From: Mariniflexile sp. TRM1-10
Lineage (GTDB): Bacteria > Bacteroidota > Bacteroidia > Flavobacteriales > Flavobacteriaceae
Reading direction: 5' to 3'
DNA length: 64,000 bases
Assembly: GCF_003425985.1 (NCBI RefSeq)
Contig: NZ_CP022985.1
Span: 1,959,501 to 2,023,500, forward strand
Shown: one piece after another, positions 45,831 through 53,804 of the stretch
Layout: each line of letters opens with the position of its first letter
How positions within the stretch are numbered: position 1 is the first letter of the stretch
Position numbers and translations under genes: made by a program
Notes under the pieces: generated by a model
Seen by the model: the letters and a program-made list of their open reading frames with translations, nothing else
Told to the model about the DNA's origin: nothing
Database searches by the model: none

Positions 45831-46565
45831 ATGTTCAAAAACTTTTTAAGTGCCGGATGTGTGCTATTGCTTGTAACAAGCTGTAAAACAATAGCCATAG
45901 ATCAAGTGTCCCAAACCAATACCACACAACAGGTCGTTCTGGGAAGTATTGGTTTAGAAAAAGATTTCATTTTACAAAGTGAATTTAACAACACATCCAT
46001 TCCAGCCTATAAAACACCCATAAAGGTTTCTACAATAGTAACGCCATTCACTAAACAGACCCTTAGAGTATTTGCCAAAGCCAATGCTTTACAAGCAGCT
46101 GATGTAAACGTTAACTATGTCGATTCCATTAAAACAAAGCCTAATTATGTCAAGTTACAAATAGCCGATAAGGTTGCCGTAATACATGCTTTAAACAATG
46201 AAGAAAACACTGCCGTAAAAAAGTATTTAAGTTATAATGCCGATGTTCATATTATAACCAGTATCTCACTAGCACTAAACCAACCCGATTTAGATGCTAT
46301 TACAAAAGCAGACGCTGTATTTCTTGTTGAAAAAGGATATAAAACCTATGCACTGCAACTTTATAAAGACGCCGTAAAAACACAAACAATTCCATTTAAC
46401 CAAGGCGTGGTATTTGCTTTTAAAGGATCCAATTGCTGTTGGCAGGCAAACAAATACCACAAGCTTGAGATTGTGGATTTAGTAAGTGACTATAATAGTT
46501 GTCCCAATAACACCTATCGTTCTGCTAAACGTTCAGAAAAAAAGATACATACTTTAAACTACTAG
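45831..46565 (+). CDS. Putative lipoprotein of unknown function, 244 aa
   Basis: A signal of about 18 residues ends with the lipobox VTSC (MFKNFLSAGCVLLLVTSC). The body alternates strands and helices (VSTIVTPFTKQTLRVFAKAN, KVAVIHALNNEENTAV, DADVHIITSISLALNQPDLD quoted loosely from NADVHIITSISLAL) and holds a Cys pair (SNCCWQAN) and a basic C-terminus. I know no family. It is expressed from the same operator type as the island and is followed after 3 bases by another lipoprotein gene. An outer-membrane accessory to the fibre/secretion system is possible but unproven. Confidence 0.65.
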   Translation: MFKNFLSAGCVLLLVTSCKTIAIDQVSQTNTTQQVVLGSIGLEKDFILQSEFNNTSIPAYKTPIKVSTIVTPFTKQTLRVFAKANALQAADVNVNYVDSIKTKPNYVKLQIADKVAVIHALNNEENTAVKKYLSYNADVHIITSISLALNQPDLDAITKADAVFLVEKGYKTYALQLYKDAVKTQTIPFNQGVVFAFKGSNCCWQANKYHKLEIVDLVSDYNSCPNNTYRSAKRSEKKIHTLNY

Positions 46566-46568
46566 AAA

Positions 46569-47228
46569 ATGAAAAAACTACTATTATTAGTTGCAACACT
46601 GTGCTTTTTCAATTGTGATGACATTATTGAAGTCGTAGATATTTCAGAAGAAACCGTAACGGTTTTAGCGCCTAGGGACGGTGTGCTGGTAGACGAAGCC
46701 AGTGTTACATTTACTTGGGATGCCGTTGAAGAAGCCGAAAGCTATAAAATACAAATAGCAAAACCAAGTTTTGAAGCTGCCACACAAATAGTAACGGACT
46801 CTACCGTAACGAGCACTTTTTTTAATAGACTACTGGATTCCGGTAATTATGAGTGGCGCATACGGGCGGAAAACTCAGGTTATGCAACACTGTTCACAAC
46901 CCAAAAATTCACGGTTTCTGCACCAGACCCTGTCGATATTACAAATGAGCAACTGGTTATTTTGACTCCAACAGATGGGAATACCTTCTTAACAACCGAC
47001 ACCATCAATTTTTCTTGGGAAACAATTGAAGGCGCAGACCAATATGTGATACAAATAGCCACCCCGGATTTTGATAACCCTGTAGAAACCATTAAGGATG
47101 AAACCATAACAAATACTAGCTTTTCAGTTTCCAATTTGAGTGCAAACACATATAAATTTAGAGTAAAAGCTAAAAACTCTGGTTTTGAAACGGGTTATAT
47201 GGAAATTGGGTTTACGGTGAATGAATAG
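46569..47228 (+). CDS. Lipoprotein with two fibronectin III-like domains
   Basis: 219 aa, signal MKKLLLLVATLCFFNC with Cys 16 as probable lipid site. Two repeats of about 95 residues each follow: VTFTWDAVEEAESYKIQIAK ... YEWRIRAENSGYATLF, and INFSWETIEGADQYVIQIAT ... YKFRVKAKNSGFETGY. The W-x-x-x-x-x-A-x-x-Y-x-[VI]-x-[IV] and Y-x-[WF]-x-[VI]-[RK]-A-x-N pattern is fibronectin type III. Such surface modules bind proteins or glycans. It is the second gene of the pair starting at 45831. Confidence 0.75.
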   Translation: MKKLLLLVATLCFFNCDDIIEVVDISEETVTVLAPRDGVLVDEASVTFTWDAVEEAESYKIQIAKPSFEAATQIVTDSTVTSTFFNRLLDSGNYEWRIRAENSGYATLFTTQKFTVSAPDPVDITNEQLVILTPTDGNTFLTTDTINFSWETIEGADQYVIQIATPDFDNPVETIKDETITNTSFSVSNLSANTYKFRVKAKNSGFETGYMEIGFTVNE

Positions 47229-47433
47229 TTATTTTAATTGATAAATAGTTAAGTAATTTTTAAAAAACAATAATATGAAGCACCCGTGAGAATAGCATTC
47301 ACATACACGAGGATGATTATTCAGGGAGCATGCCTGTGCTGAGCATTAGCGAGATGCAAAATATATTTTGCAGCAAAGGTAGCAAGTGAAGCTTGTCGAA
47401 GCATGACCAAATTAAAACAATAAATATAAACAG
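47229..47433. repeat. Intergenic REP-like sequence with palindrome
   Basis: Contains the 18-bp perfect palindrome TGCAAAATATATTTTGCA (47355-47372) and GAAGCTTGTCGAAGCATG near 47391, the latter of a dispersed flavobacterial intergenic repeat type. It precedes the second apparatus operon; no clear promoter was found. Confidence 0.55.
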
Positions 47434-48420
47434 ATGAAAAATACAATCAAGTTTCTTTTTTTTATAACAGTGAATACTGTTTTTTCACAACAAGCCATTA
47501 CAGATACAGGTACAAATGTTGGGATAGGTACAACAACCCCAGATTCAGAATCTAGATTGCATGTTGTATCTCCAAGTGGAGTTACGGATTTTACCATATT
47601 AGCGACATCTGTTGGTGTAAATAACTGGTCTGGTTTTTATCAGGATGCTTTAAATAATTTTAAAATACAGGCTAGAGATGGATCTGGAATATTGAAAGCG
47701 AATATTGCTAGTAGCGGTGATAGTTGGTTAAATGGGGGGAATGTTGGTATTGGTACAGCAAGTCCATCAAGTAAATTACAAATTTCGGGACAAATAGATG
47801 GTGATTTTAATGGGTTAGTTATAGATAATAGAAAGAATTATGGCACCAACTCAGGTACAAATGAAACAAGTAGATTGTTATTAACACTATCTGAAAATGG
47901 AGCTCCTAATCCCCTAAGTAGAGTTTTTGGTATTATGGAAGCCGCCACACTTTCTGAAACAGACTCAAGCAACGGAAGATTATCGTTTTATGTAAGACAA
48001 AATGGAAATGCAGAAGAAAAGGTAAGAATTCTATCTAATGGCAACGTAGGCATCGGCACAACAGACACCAAAGGATTCAAATTAGGGGTTCAAGGAAAAA
48101 TAGCTGCTGAAGAAGTAAAAGTCGCTATGTATAGTAATTGGGCAGATTTCGTTTTTGAAAACAGCTATAACCTTCCAACCCTAAAAGAAGTAGAGCAACA
48201 CATCAAAGAAAAAGGGCATTTAAAAGACATCCCAAGTGCAGAGGAAGTAAAAGAAAACGGTATCTTTTTAGGTGAGATGGATTCTAAACTGTTACAGAAA
48301 ATAGAAGAGTTAACGCTTTACACCATCAACCAAGAAAAACGAATTGAGGCACTGGAATCTAAAAATGAAAAATTACTACTATTAGTAGAAAAATTACTTA
48401 ATAAAAAAATTGAAGAATAA
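47434..48420 (+). CDS. Secreted NVGIGT-repeat fibre-like protein (copy 5)
   Basis: 328 aa, signal peptide ending in VFSQ. Repeats TNVGIGTTTPDSESRL, NGGNVGIGTASPSSKLQI and SNGNVGIGTTDTKGFKLG are seen. The C-terminal module is of the copy 3 type: FVFENSYNLPTLKEVEQHIK, GHLKDIPSAEEVKENGIFLG, with a coiled coil. It is the first gene of the second apparatus operon: its stop overlaps the PilP-like start. Together with copies 1-3, every apparatus operon of this locus carries such a gene. Confidence 0.7.
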   Translation: MKNTIKFLFFITVNTVFSQQAITDTGTNVGIGTTTPDSESRLHVVSPSGVTDFTILATSVGVNNWSGFYQDALNNFKIQARDGSGILKANIASSGDSWLNGGNVGIGTASPSSKLQISGQIDGDFNGLVIDNRKNYGTNSGTNETSRLLLTLSENGAPNPLSRVFGIMEAATLSETDSSNGRLSFYVRQNGNAEEKVRILSNGNVGIGTTDTKGFKLGVQGKIAAEEVKVAMYSNWADFVFENSYNLPTLKEVEQHIKEKGHLKDIPSAEEVKENGIFLGEMDSKLLQKIEELTLYTINQEKRIEALESKNEKLLLLVEKLLNKKIEE

Positions 48421-48874
48421 AACAAAAACATACCTGTTATTGGCGGCCGTTCTGGCCATCTGGGGCATCATCGGATTTAAGATAATGTCCACATTAAATC
48501 CAGAAGCCCCAGAAGTCAAGAAACAAGATGAAATGGTCGTCTTTACGCCAAAGAGCCATGCCGCCAAGGATACCTTTAGCATCCAGCCGGTTCAACGCGA
48601 CCCCTTCCTGGGCACGTTGTACGCCAAAAAACAGGAAAGCACTACCCCAAGAACCACCAAGCCAAAAGAAGCCTTTGTCTGGATCTCAATCACCTACCAC
48701 GGCACCGTTTCTAAACAGGACAGCAAGGAAAAACTGTGCATACTGTCCATAAACGGACAGCAGCACATCATGAAAATAGGGCAGGAGGTCCAGGAAGTAA
48801 AACTGGTAAAGGCCAGCAATACTGAAATTTTGGTCAACTACAAAGGCCAAAGGAAAACAGTCCCCAAACAATGA
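48410..48874 (+). CDS. PilP/GspC-like inner-membrane link protein
   Basis: 154 aa. One membrane helix at the N-terminus (TYLLLAAVLAIWGIIGFKIM), a linker with the typical RDPF motif (QPVQRDPFLGTLY), and a C-terminal HR/PilP-like beta domain (FVWISITYHGTVSKQD, LCILSINGQQHIMKIGQEV, VKLVKASNTEILVNYKG). In filament machines this protein connects the platform to the secretin. The only start that keeps the membrane helix is TTG at 48410, overlapping the fibre gene by 11 bases. An ATG at 48487 would drop the helix. Confidence 0.75.
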   Translation: MKNKTKTYLLLAAVLAIWGIIGFKIMSTLNPEAPEVKKQDEMVVFTPKSHAAKDTFSIQPVQRDPFLGTLYAKKQESTTPRTTKPKEAFVWISITYHGTVSKQDSKEKLCILSINGQQHIMKIGQEVQEVKLVKASNTEILVNYKGQRKTVPKQ

Positions 48875-48893
48875 AACACCTATTTTCACATCT

Positions 48894-50171
48894 ATGAAAA
48901 GGCAAAAAGTAAAAGCCGGTGCCCTGCAGCTGACCATGTTCATCGTGGTAGTTGTAGCTGTGCTGTTGGCTGCCTTTATTATTTTGGTCCATACCCACAA
49001 ACAATTTAAAATAAAAACCGATTTTGTATTGGAAACCATTGAAAACGCCAATAAAGGCATCAGCTATGTACTTCAAAACGATATCAGGCAAAACGACACC
49101 TTGCAAATCAACCAACAAGACGAAGACTATAAAACAGTAAAGGTACACCGTGATTATTGGGGGCTCTTTGAAAAAGCCACCGCCATGTCAAGAATAAAAA
49201 CCCATACGTTTATAAAAACCGCCCTCATAGGAGCCAGACAGCCCCGACCCGAAGGCATTGCCCTGTACGTCGAAGACCAGAACAAGCCCCTAGTGGTTGT
49301 AGGGAACACCAAAATCCAGGGACTCGCCCATATCCCCAAACAAGGCGTCCGGACAGGCAACATATCGGGACACTCCTATTACGGAAGCCAGCTTATATAC
49401 GGCACGACAAGAACAAGCGCCGAGTTTCCGGAAATTTCAAAAGCAACCCAGGAACAGATTAACACAATTCAGGATAACATAGACCAAATCGAACCCAGCC
49501 AGTTTTTGGACCTAGGTAAAACCAAAAAACAACAAAACTCATTTTTAAACCCATTACAGGTTCTCTATAGCAGCAGGGACATTACCCTGTCCGACATATC
49601 ACTCACAGGACATATCCTGGTACAGTCCAGAACAAAGATCACCGTGGAAGCCCCATCCGACCTAAAGGACGTGGTACTGGTAGCACCCATCATCGAAATA
49701 AAAAACAACACAAAAGGCACTTTTCAAGCCATCGCAACCAAAGAAATAATTATCGGGGAACACTGTAGGCTCGATTACCCCTCCGCATTCGTTTTAAATG
49801 AAGAAGAGGACAACAAAAACCCAACGGAAAACACAGGTCATGCCAAGGAAACCCCTGCCATAAAGATCGGTAAGGGCAGTACCGTAAAGGGTGCCATTGT
49901 CTATTTGGGAACTACGAAGAACCACAGGGCACAAGTGTTCATTGACGAAACCGTTACCGTGACCGGCGAAATATACTGTAACAGGAACCTAGAGCTTTTG
50001 GGAACGGTGCACGGCAGTGTCTTCACGTCCAATTTTGTAGCAAACCAATCCGGATCCTCCTACCAAAACCACCTCTACAATGGCAGCATTACAATAGAGG
50101 CCCTGCCCCGGGAATATATAGGCCTAACATTAGAAAACCAAAAAAAAGGCGTACTAAAATGGCTCTACTAA
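48894..50171 (+). CDS. GspK/PilX-like protein with large beta-helical domain
   Basis: 425 aa. Leader KVKAG|ALQLTMFIVVVVAVLL: Gly at -1, and no Glu at +5, as in GspK, the tip pseudopilin. The following 380 residues are exposed. The part from about 235 to 390 shows short repeating strands (ITLSDISLTGHILVQSRTKI, VVLVAPIIEIKNNTKG, IKIGKGSTVKGAIVY, VTVTGEIYCNRNLELLG) like a polymer-forming bactofilin or other right-handed beta-helix. Known GspK proteins have a different exposed fold, so this may be a distinct tip. Its stop overlaps the next gene. Confidence 0.65.
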   Translation: MKRQKVKAGALQLTMFIVVVVAVLLAAFIILVHTHKQFKIKTDFVLETIENANKGISYVLQNDIRQNDTLQINQQDEDYKTVKVHRDYWGLFEKATAMSRIKTHTFIKTALIGARQPRPEGIALYVEDQNKPLVVVGNTKIQGLAHIPKQGVRTGNISGHSYYGSQLIYGTTRTSAEFPEISKATQEQINTIQDNIDQIEPSQFLDLGKTKKQQNSFLNPLQVLYSSRDITLSDISLTGHILVQSRTKITVEAPSDLKDVVLVAPIIEIKNNTKGTFQAIATKEIIIGEHCRLDYPSAFVLNEEEDNKNPTENTGHAKETPAIKIGKGSTVKGAIVYLGTTKNHRAQVFIDETVTVTGEIYCNRNLELLGTVHGSVFTSNFVANQSGSSYQNHLYNGSITIEALPREYIGLTLENQKKGVLKWLY

Positions 50172-50497
50172 AGAAAACAAACGCATCCACCCTCATGGAA
50201 ACCCTGGTCGCCTCGGTACTGATCGTGCTGGTATTCATGATTACCAGTATGATACTGAACAACATGTTCTCAAACAGTATCAAAAACAACACCCGGAACA
50301 TGGATGCCCACCTAAACGAACTGGAATACCTGTACAAAAGAGAAAAACTAACAGTTCCCTATCAAGACGATTATAAAGATTGGCAAATCACTGTTGAAGC
50401 CATCACAGAAAACGGAACCCATAGCGTCCGGTTCGAGGCACTGAACAGCACCACCAATAAAAACATTACAAAAACAATCCATGAAAATGACCCATAA
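50159..50497 (+). CDS. Minor pseudopilin (GspI/PilV-like)
   Basis: 112 aa. Leader KKTNA|STLMETLVASVLIVLVF keeps Glu at +5, with Ala at -1 and the T-L-M-E-x-L-V-A pattern of GspI/PilV. A short exposed domain (about 45-112) has strands around LTVPYQDDYKDWQITVEAI and THSVRFEALNSTT. It overlaps the genes on both sides (13 and 17 bases), so translation is coupled. It probably starts pseudopilus assembly together with the next protein. Confidence 0.8.
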   Translation: MALLKKTNASTLMETLVASVLIVLVFMITSMILNNMFSNSIKNNTRNMDAHLNELEYLYKREKLTVPYQDDYKDWQITVEAITENGTHSVRFEALNSTTNKNITKTIHENDP

Positions 50498-50948
50498 CAA
50501 AATACAGGCCTTTACCATAAGCGAAATGGTCGTGGTCCTGATACTCACCAGTATCGTTGTGGGATTGGCATTTTCGGTGTTGACCCTGGTACAAAAACAT
50601 ATGACCGGCATCCAGCAAAACTTTGCGAACAGCACCGAGCTCAATAAGCTCGAACAGTCCCTATGGCTGGACTTTAACAGATATTCAAGAATCAAATACG
50701 ATCCCATGGAAGAAAAAATAACCTTTGCAAACGACATCGATTCCATAACCTATCGGTTCCACGACAGCTACATCACCAAGACCATGGATACCTTCCACAT
50801 CCAACTGCAGCATAGGACCATGTACTTTGAGGGCAGCACCATAGGCACCGGAACCATGGACGCCATAAAACTGGAAACCAGTAAAGCATACCAAACCCAA
50901 ACCCTTTTCATATACAAGGACAACGACGCAATTCCCTTTTTAAACTGA
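50481..50948 (+). CDS. Minor pseudopilin (GspJ/PilW-like)
   Basis: 155 aa. Leader NKIQA|FTISEMVVVLILTSIVV with Phe +1, Glu +5 and Ala at -1. The stalk helix is followed by LNKLEQSLWLDFNRYSRIKY, a segment typical of GspJ/PilW, and a beta domain (YDPMEEKITFANDIDSITYR, TMYFEGSTIGTGTMDAIKL). Its stop overlaps the gspF start. With the GspK- and GspI-like proteins it would form the tip complex. Confidence 0.82.
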   Translation: MKMTHNKIQAFTISEMVVVLILTSIVVGLAFSVLTLVQKHMTGIQQNFANSTELNKLEQSLWLDFNRYSRIKYDPMEEKITFANDIDSITYRFHDSYITKTMDTFHIQLQHRTMYFEGSTIGTGTMDAIKLETSKAYQTQTLFIYKDNDAIPFLN

Positions 50949-52081
50949 TGGCATTCAATCTGGACAACATAGAAAAACAAGCACCCGCTATAAAAGAACC
51001 AAGCACAGGCACCTCCTTTCTAAAGAAAGAGATCGTCCTGTTCGACAGAACGTTCTCCAATAAGGTAAAAGAAGACCTGTACACCGAACTGAGCGTCCTG
51101 CTAAAAGCGGGTATCACCCTAAAGGACGGCCTGGAGCTCATACAGAGCTCGCACAAAAAGAAACAGACCAAAGCGGCCCTGCAAGAGATCTATAATGCCA
51201 TAATATCGGGCGAAAGCCTATCGGAAGCACTGAAAAAACAAAAACAGTTCACCGATTACGAATACTATTCCATAAAGATCGGTGAGGAAACAGGCACACT
51301 GTTCCAGGTCACCGAACAACTGGGGAACTTCTATGCAAGAAAGAACGAACAGCACAGAAATTTGGTCAGTGCCCTGACATACCCCGTGATCATATTAAGC
51401 ACCGCCGTTCTGGTCGTGGTCTTTATGCTGAGGTACGTCGTGCCCATGTTTCAGGATATCTTCAGGCAACAGGGCGTGGAACTCCCGGCAATCACCAAGT
51501 TCATCATAAGCCTATCGGAATTTGTGGGCAGCTACGGGTGGCTAATGCTCGTGGCGATTATCGCCATGATGGCCTCAAAGCCCCTGTTCAACAAAAACAA
51601 ACGGTACAAGCAGTTCAAGGACACCCTTATACTAAAGCTCCCCTTTATCGGCAACTTCGTAAAGGCCATTTACCTGTCACAGTTTACGCAGGCTGTGTCC
51701 CTATTGACCGCATCCAAGGTCCCCGTGGTGAACAGCATCCAGTTGGTCAAGCAAATGATCGACTTTTATCCCCTGCAGCACGCATTGGAAACAGTGGAAC
51801 AGCACATTCTGAGAGGGCAGTCCCTAAGCCAAAGCCTAGGCCAGCACGAGCTCTTTGACGATAAGATGATCGCCCTGGTAAAGGTCGCCGAGGAAACCAA
51901 CCAGACCGAATTCATTTTTGACAGGCTCAATATGCAGTACAACACCCAGGTGCAGCAGCAGTCCAAAATGCTGTCCACCATCATGGAGCCGTTTATAATT
52001 CTCATAGTCGGTGTGCTGGTGGGCGTTATCCTGATTGCCATGTACCTGCCGATGTTTAAGTTGAGCAGTGTGATGGGGTGA
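50948..52081 (+). CDS. gspF: GspF/PilC-type platform protein
   Basis: 377 aa polytopic inner-membrane protein on which the ATPase acts. Two T2SSF domains are present: TELSVLLKAGITLKDGLELI ... GEETGTLFQVTEQLGNFYAR, and YLSQFTQAVSLLTASKVPVV ... MIALVKVAEETNQTEFIFDRL. Membrane helices occur near 145-165, 195-215 and at the end (VGVLVGVILIAMYLPMFKLS). The C-terminus MYLPMFKLSSVMG is the usual ending, so the gene is complete. Its stop overlaps the start of a Hint-domain pseudogene. Confidence 0.95.
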   Translation: MAFNLDNIEKQAPAIKEPSTGTSFLKKEIVLFDRTFSNKVKEDLYTELSVLLKAGITLKDGLELIQSSHKKKQTKAALQEIYNAIISGESLSEALKKQKQFTDYEYYSIKIGEETGTLFQVTEQLGNFYARKNEQHRNLVSALTYPVIILSTAVLVVVFMLRYVVPMFQDIFRQQGVELPAITKFIISLSEFVGSYGWLMLVAIIAMMASKPLFNKNKRYKQFKDTLILKLPFIGNFVKAIYLSQFTQAVSLLTASKVPVVNSIQLVKQMIDFYPLQHALETVEQHILRGQSLSQSLGQHELFDDKMIALVKVAEETNQTEFIFDRLNMQYNTQVQQQSKMLSTIMEPFIILIVGVLVGVILIAMYLPMFKLSSVMG

Positions 52082-52953
52082 TTGCTCTTAAAGCATTAGA
52101 AACTAATTCTGACTTAAACAAATCTTTAGTATATGTATATGGTACTGCTGAAATAAGTGCCGCAAAATTGACTTTAGAAAATACTGCTCGAATGACAAGG
52201 ATAGCTGGTTTTGCAAAAGGGTTAGGCACTATAGGTAATATAGCAGGAATGATTCCAGCAACAAATGATATGCTTATCAATGGAAATGTCAATGGTGATA
52301 ACTTTGTTGATTTTATGATAAGCGGAACTGCCTTTGCCCCTGGTGGATGGATATTGGCCCCTGTATTTCAATTGTATGCTAATGATGTTAGAAATGACCC
52401 CAATAAGGAAAAAAGAATTAAAATGATAGAAATGCAGACAGGACAAACACCGATGAGTATAGGAGCAAATTGTTTTGCGGAAGGTTCTCAAGTGTTGATG
52501 GGAGATGGAACTACCAAAAACATTGAGTTTATACAAGTTGGAGATGCTGTTTTAACATATGATTTTATAAAAGAAAAAATGGAAATTAATCTTGTGTTAA
52601 AAGTTGATAATCCTATACACCATAAACTCGTAAAGGTTGTTTTTTCTAATGGAGAGGAGATTATTAGTACAGAAGATCACCCGTATTACGTTAAAGATAA
52701 GGGTTAGTGCTCTTTCAATCCTGAGAAAACACTAAAGAATTATGGTATAAAAACAATGATATTGAAAGTTTCTGACTATTGTTTAACAAATAAAGGAGAT
52801 GGGTTAAAGAAAATTAAGATTGTTCGAATTACACAATTTGAGAAAACAATAAAAACTTATAACCTTTCTAAAATCTCTAATAGCAGTAATTATTTTGTAA
52901 ATAGTATTTTAGTGAATAACGAGGATATTGACGAACTAGAAGATAAAAGATAA
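52078..52953 (+). pseudogene. Hint-domain RHS-toxin fragment with in-frame stop (TAG)
   Basis: One frame of 292 codons runs from a GTG at 52078 to 52953 with a single TAG at 52705-52707. Before it: a helical part (LGTIGNIAGMIPATNDML), then the Hint start NCFAEGSQVLMGDGTTKNIE, VGDAVLTYD and ISTEDHPYYVKDKG. After it: CSFNPEKTLKNY ... KTYNLSKISNSSNYFVNSILVNNE, the Hint end. Relatives usually read G-W-C-S at the stop, so TGG to TAG is the simplest cause. The RHS shell that normally precedes such a domain is missing; the fragment abuts gspF. If real, 52078-52707 would still make a truncated product. Confidence 0.8.
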
Positions 52954-52955
52954 AA

Positions 52956-53393
52956 ATGAAATTGATGAACTTTTTTGATTATGTCTATTATAGGTCTTAT
53001 TCTTTATATAAAAATATTTTGGGAGATAGTACTCCTATGCTATATGCCCTTTGTGTAGTTTCTTTAATGCAACAATTTAATGTATTTACTATGTTATATT
53101 TTGCATATGTCTATTTAGATTTAAATATGAATATCAATAAATATGTTCTTTATGCTTCATTTTTAGTTTTCATTATCCCAAATTATTTAAGATATTCAAA
53201 GTTTAGCTATGAGCAGATGGATGAAAAGTGGAGAAATGTCTCTAAAAACAAAAAAATACGGGGTACAATTTTTATGGTATTGTATATAATATTATCAACA
53301 ATAGCTATTATAACTACAGCTATTATTCTTGGTAAAGTAAAAAGGGGGAGATTTAAGGTCTTGAAGGAGGTATTGTTGCCCGCTGTTCCCTAG
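52956..53393 (+). CDS. Multi-pass membrane protein, possible immunity partner of the Hint fragment
   Basis: 145 aa with three to four membrane helices (PMLYALCVVSLMQQFNVFTM, YVLYASFLVFIIPNYL, IFMVLYIILSTIAIITTAII) and a basic cytoplasmic segment. The gene starts 2 bases after the Hint frame ends, the place where immunity genes of polymorphic toxins stand. It is AT-rich, unlike gspF just upstream, so it came with the Hint fragment. I know no family; the immunity role is inferred from position. Confidence 0.55.
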   Translation: MKLMNFFDYVYYRSYSLYKNILGDSTPMLYALCVVSLMQQFNVFTMLYFAYVYLDLNMNINKYVLYASFLVFIIPNYLRYSKFSYEQMDEKWRNVSKNKKIRGTIFMVLYIILSTIAIITTAIILGKVKRGRFKVLKEVLLPAVP

Positions 53394-53452
53394 TATACGC
53401 TACCGCTAGTTTTTATGTAGTGCCGTAACGAGCAAGAAATAAAAACAAGAGG

Positions 53453-53482
53453 AAACCACAATGTAAAAGTTGTGGTTTTTTT
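53453..53482 (+). terminator. Terminator after the apparatus/Hint region
   Basis: AAACCACAA (53453-53461) pairs with TTGTGGTTT (53470-53478) around an 8-base loop, followed by a T-run. Confidence 0.75.
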
Positions 53483-53561
53483 GTGGCAAAAAAGAGCCAG
53501 AAAACGGCAAAACCCTAAAAACCCGCTGCACGAAGTTGTAACTTCTCTATAATTATAAAAC

Positions 53562-53598
53562 AAAAACCACAATCCTATTAAGTAGGATTGTGGTTTTT
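53562..53598. terminator. Bidirectional terminator with 16-bp stem
   Basis: 53562-53577 and 53583-53598 are perfectly complementary with loop TTAAG; A5 and T5 at the ends give a U-run in both directions. It separates the T2SS-like region from the oxoamine synthase gene. The rest of 53394-53804 shows no gene. Confidence 0.85.
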
Positions 53599-53804
53599 CT
53601 GTGATGAAAACAGTAAAAACAGCGAAGATTCTATAAAGCTCCTTATGAATCAGAACAGAAATTTTATCAATTTAAATATCTAGAACTGGTCTTATAAAAT
53701 TTGTCCAACTTTTTGTTTTTAAGTCTAGTTTTCTCGCTAAAAACTTAAACGCACGGTTTTTCTTTAAATACGTCACTGTAATTTCTTTTTTGGTTGTCCA
53801 AAGC

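Larger units (their letters stand above)
19344..52081. other. Type IV filament / T2SS-like locus in two operons around a toxin island
   Basis: Apparatus genes recognised: major pseudopilin, prepilin peptidase, GspE, secretin, GspL-like, GspM/PilO-like (minus strand, 19344-29511); PilP/GspC-like, GspK-like, two minor pseudopilins, GspF (plus strand, 48410-52081). All functions needed for a type IV filament machine are represented once. The halves are separated by RHS and lipoprotein genes and share the NVGIGT protein family. Confidence 0.8.

Noticed and set aside
23273..48420. Prophage or contractile injection system, because of the fibre-like NVGIGT proteins
   Set aside because: No sheath, tube, baseplate, capsid, portal or terminase gene is present. 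The linked genes are those of a type IV filament machine.
48410..52081. Type IV pilus for twitching
   Set aside because: No PilT-type retraction ATPase was seen; one ATPase with GspE zinc motif and a GspG-like Ca loop fit a secretion-type pseudopilus better. A pilus is not fully excluded.
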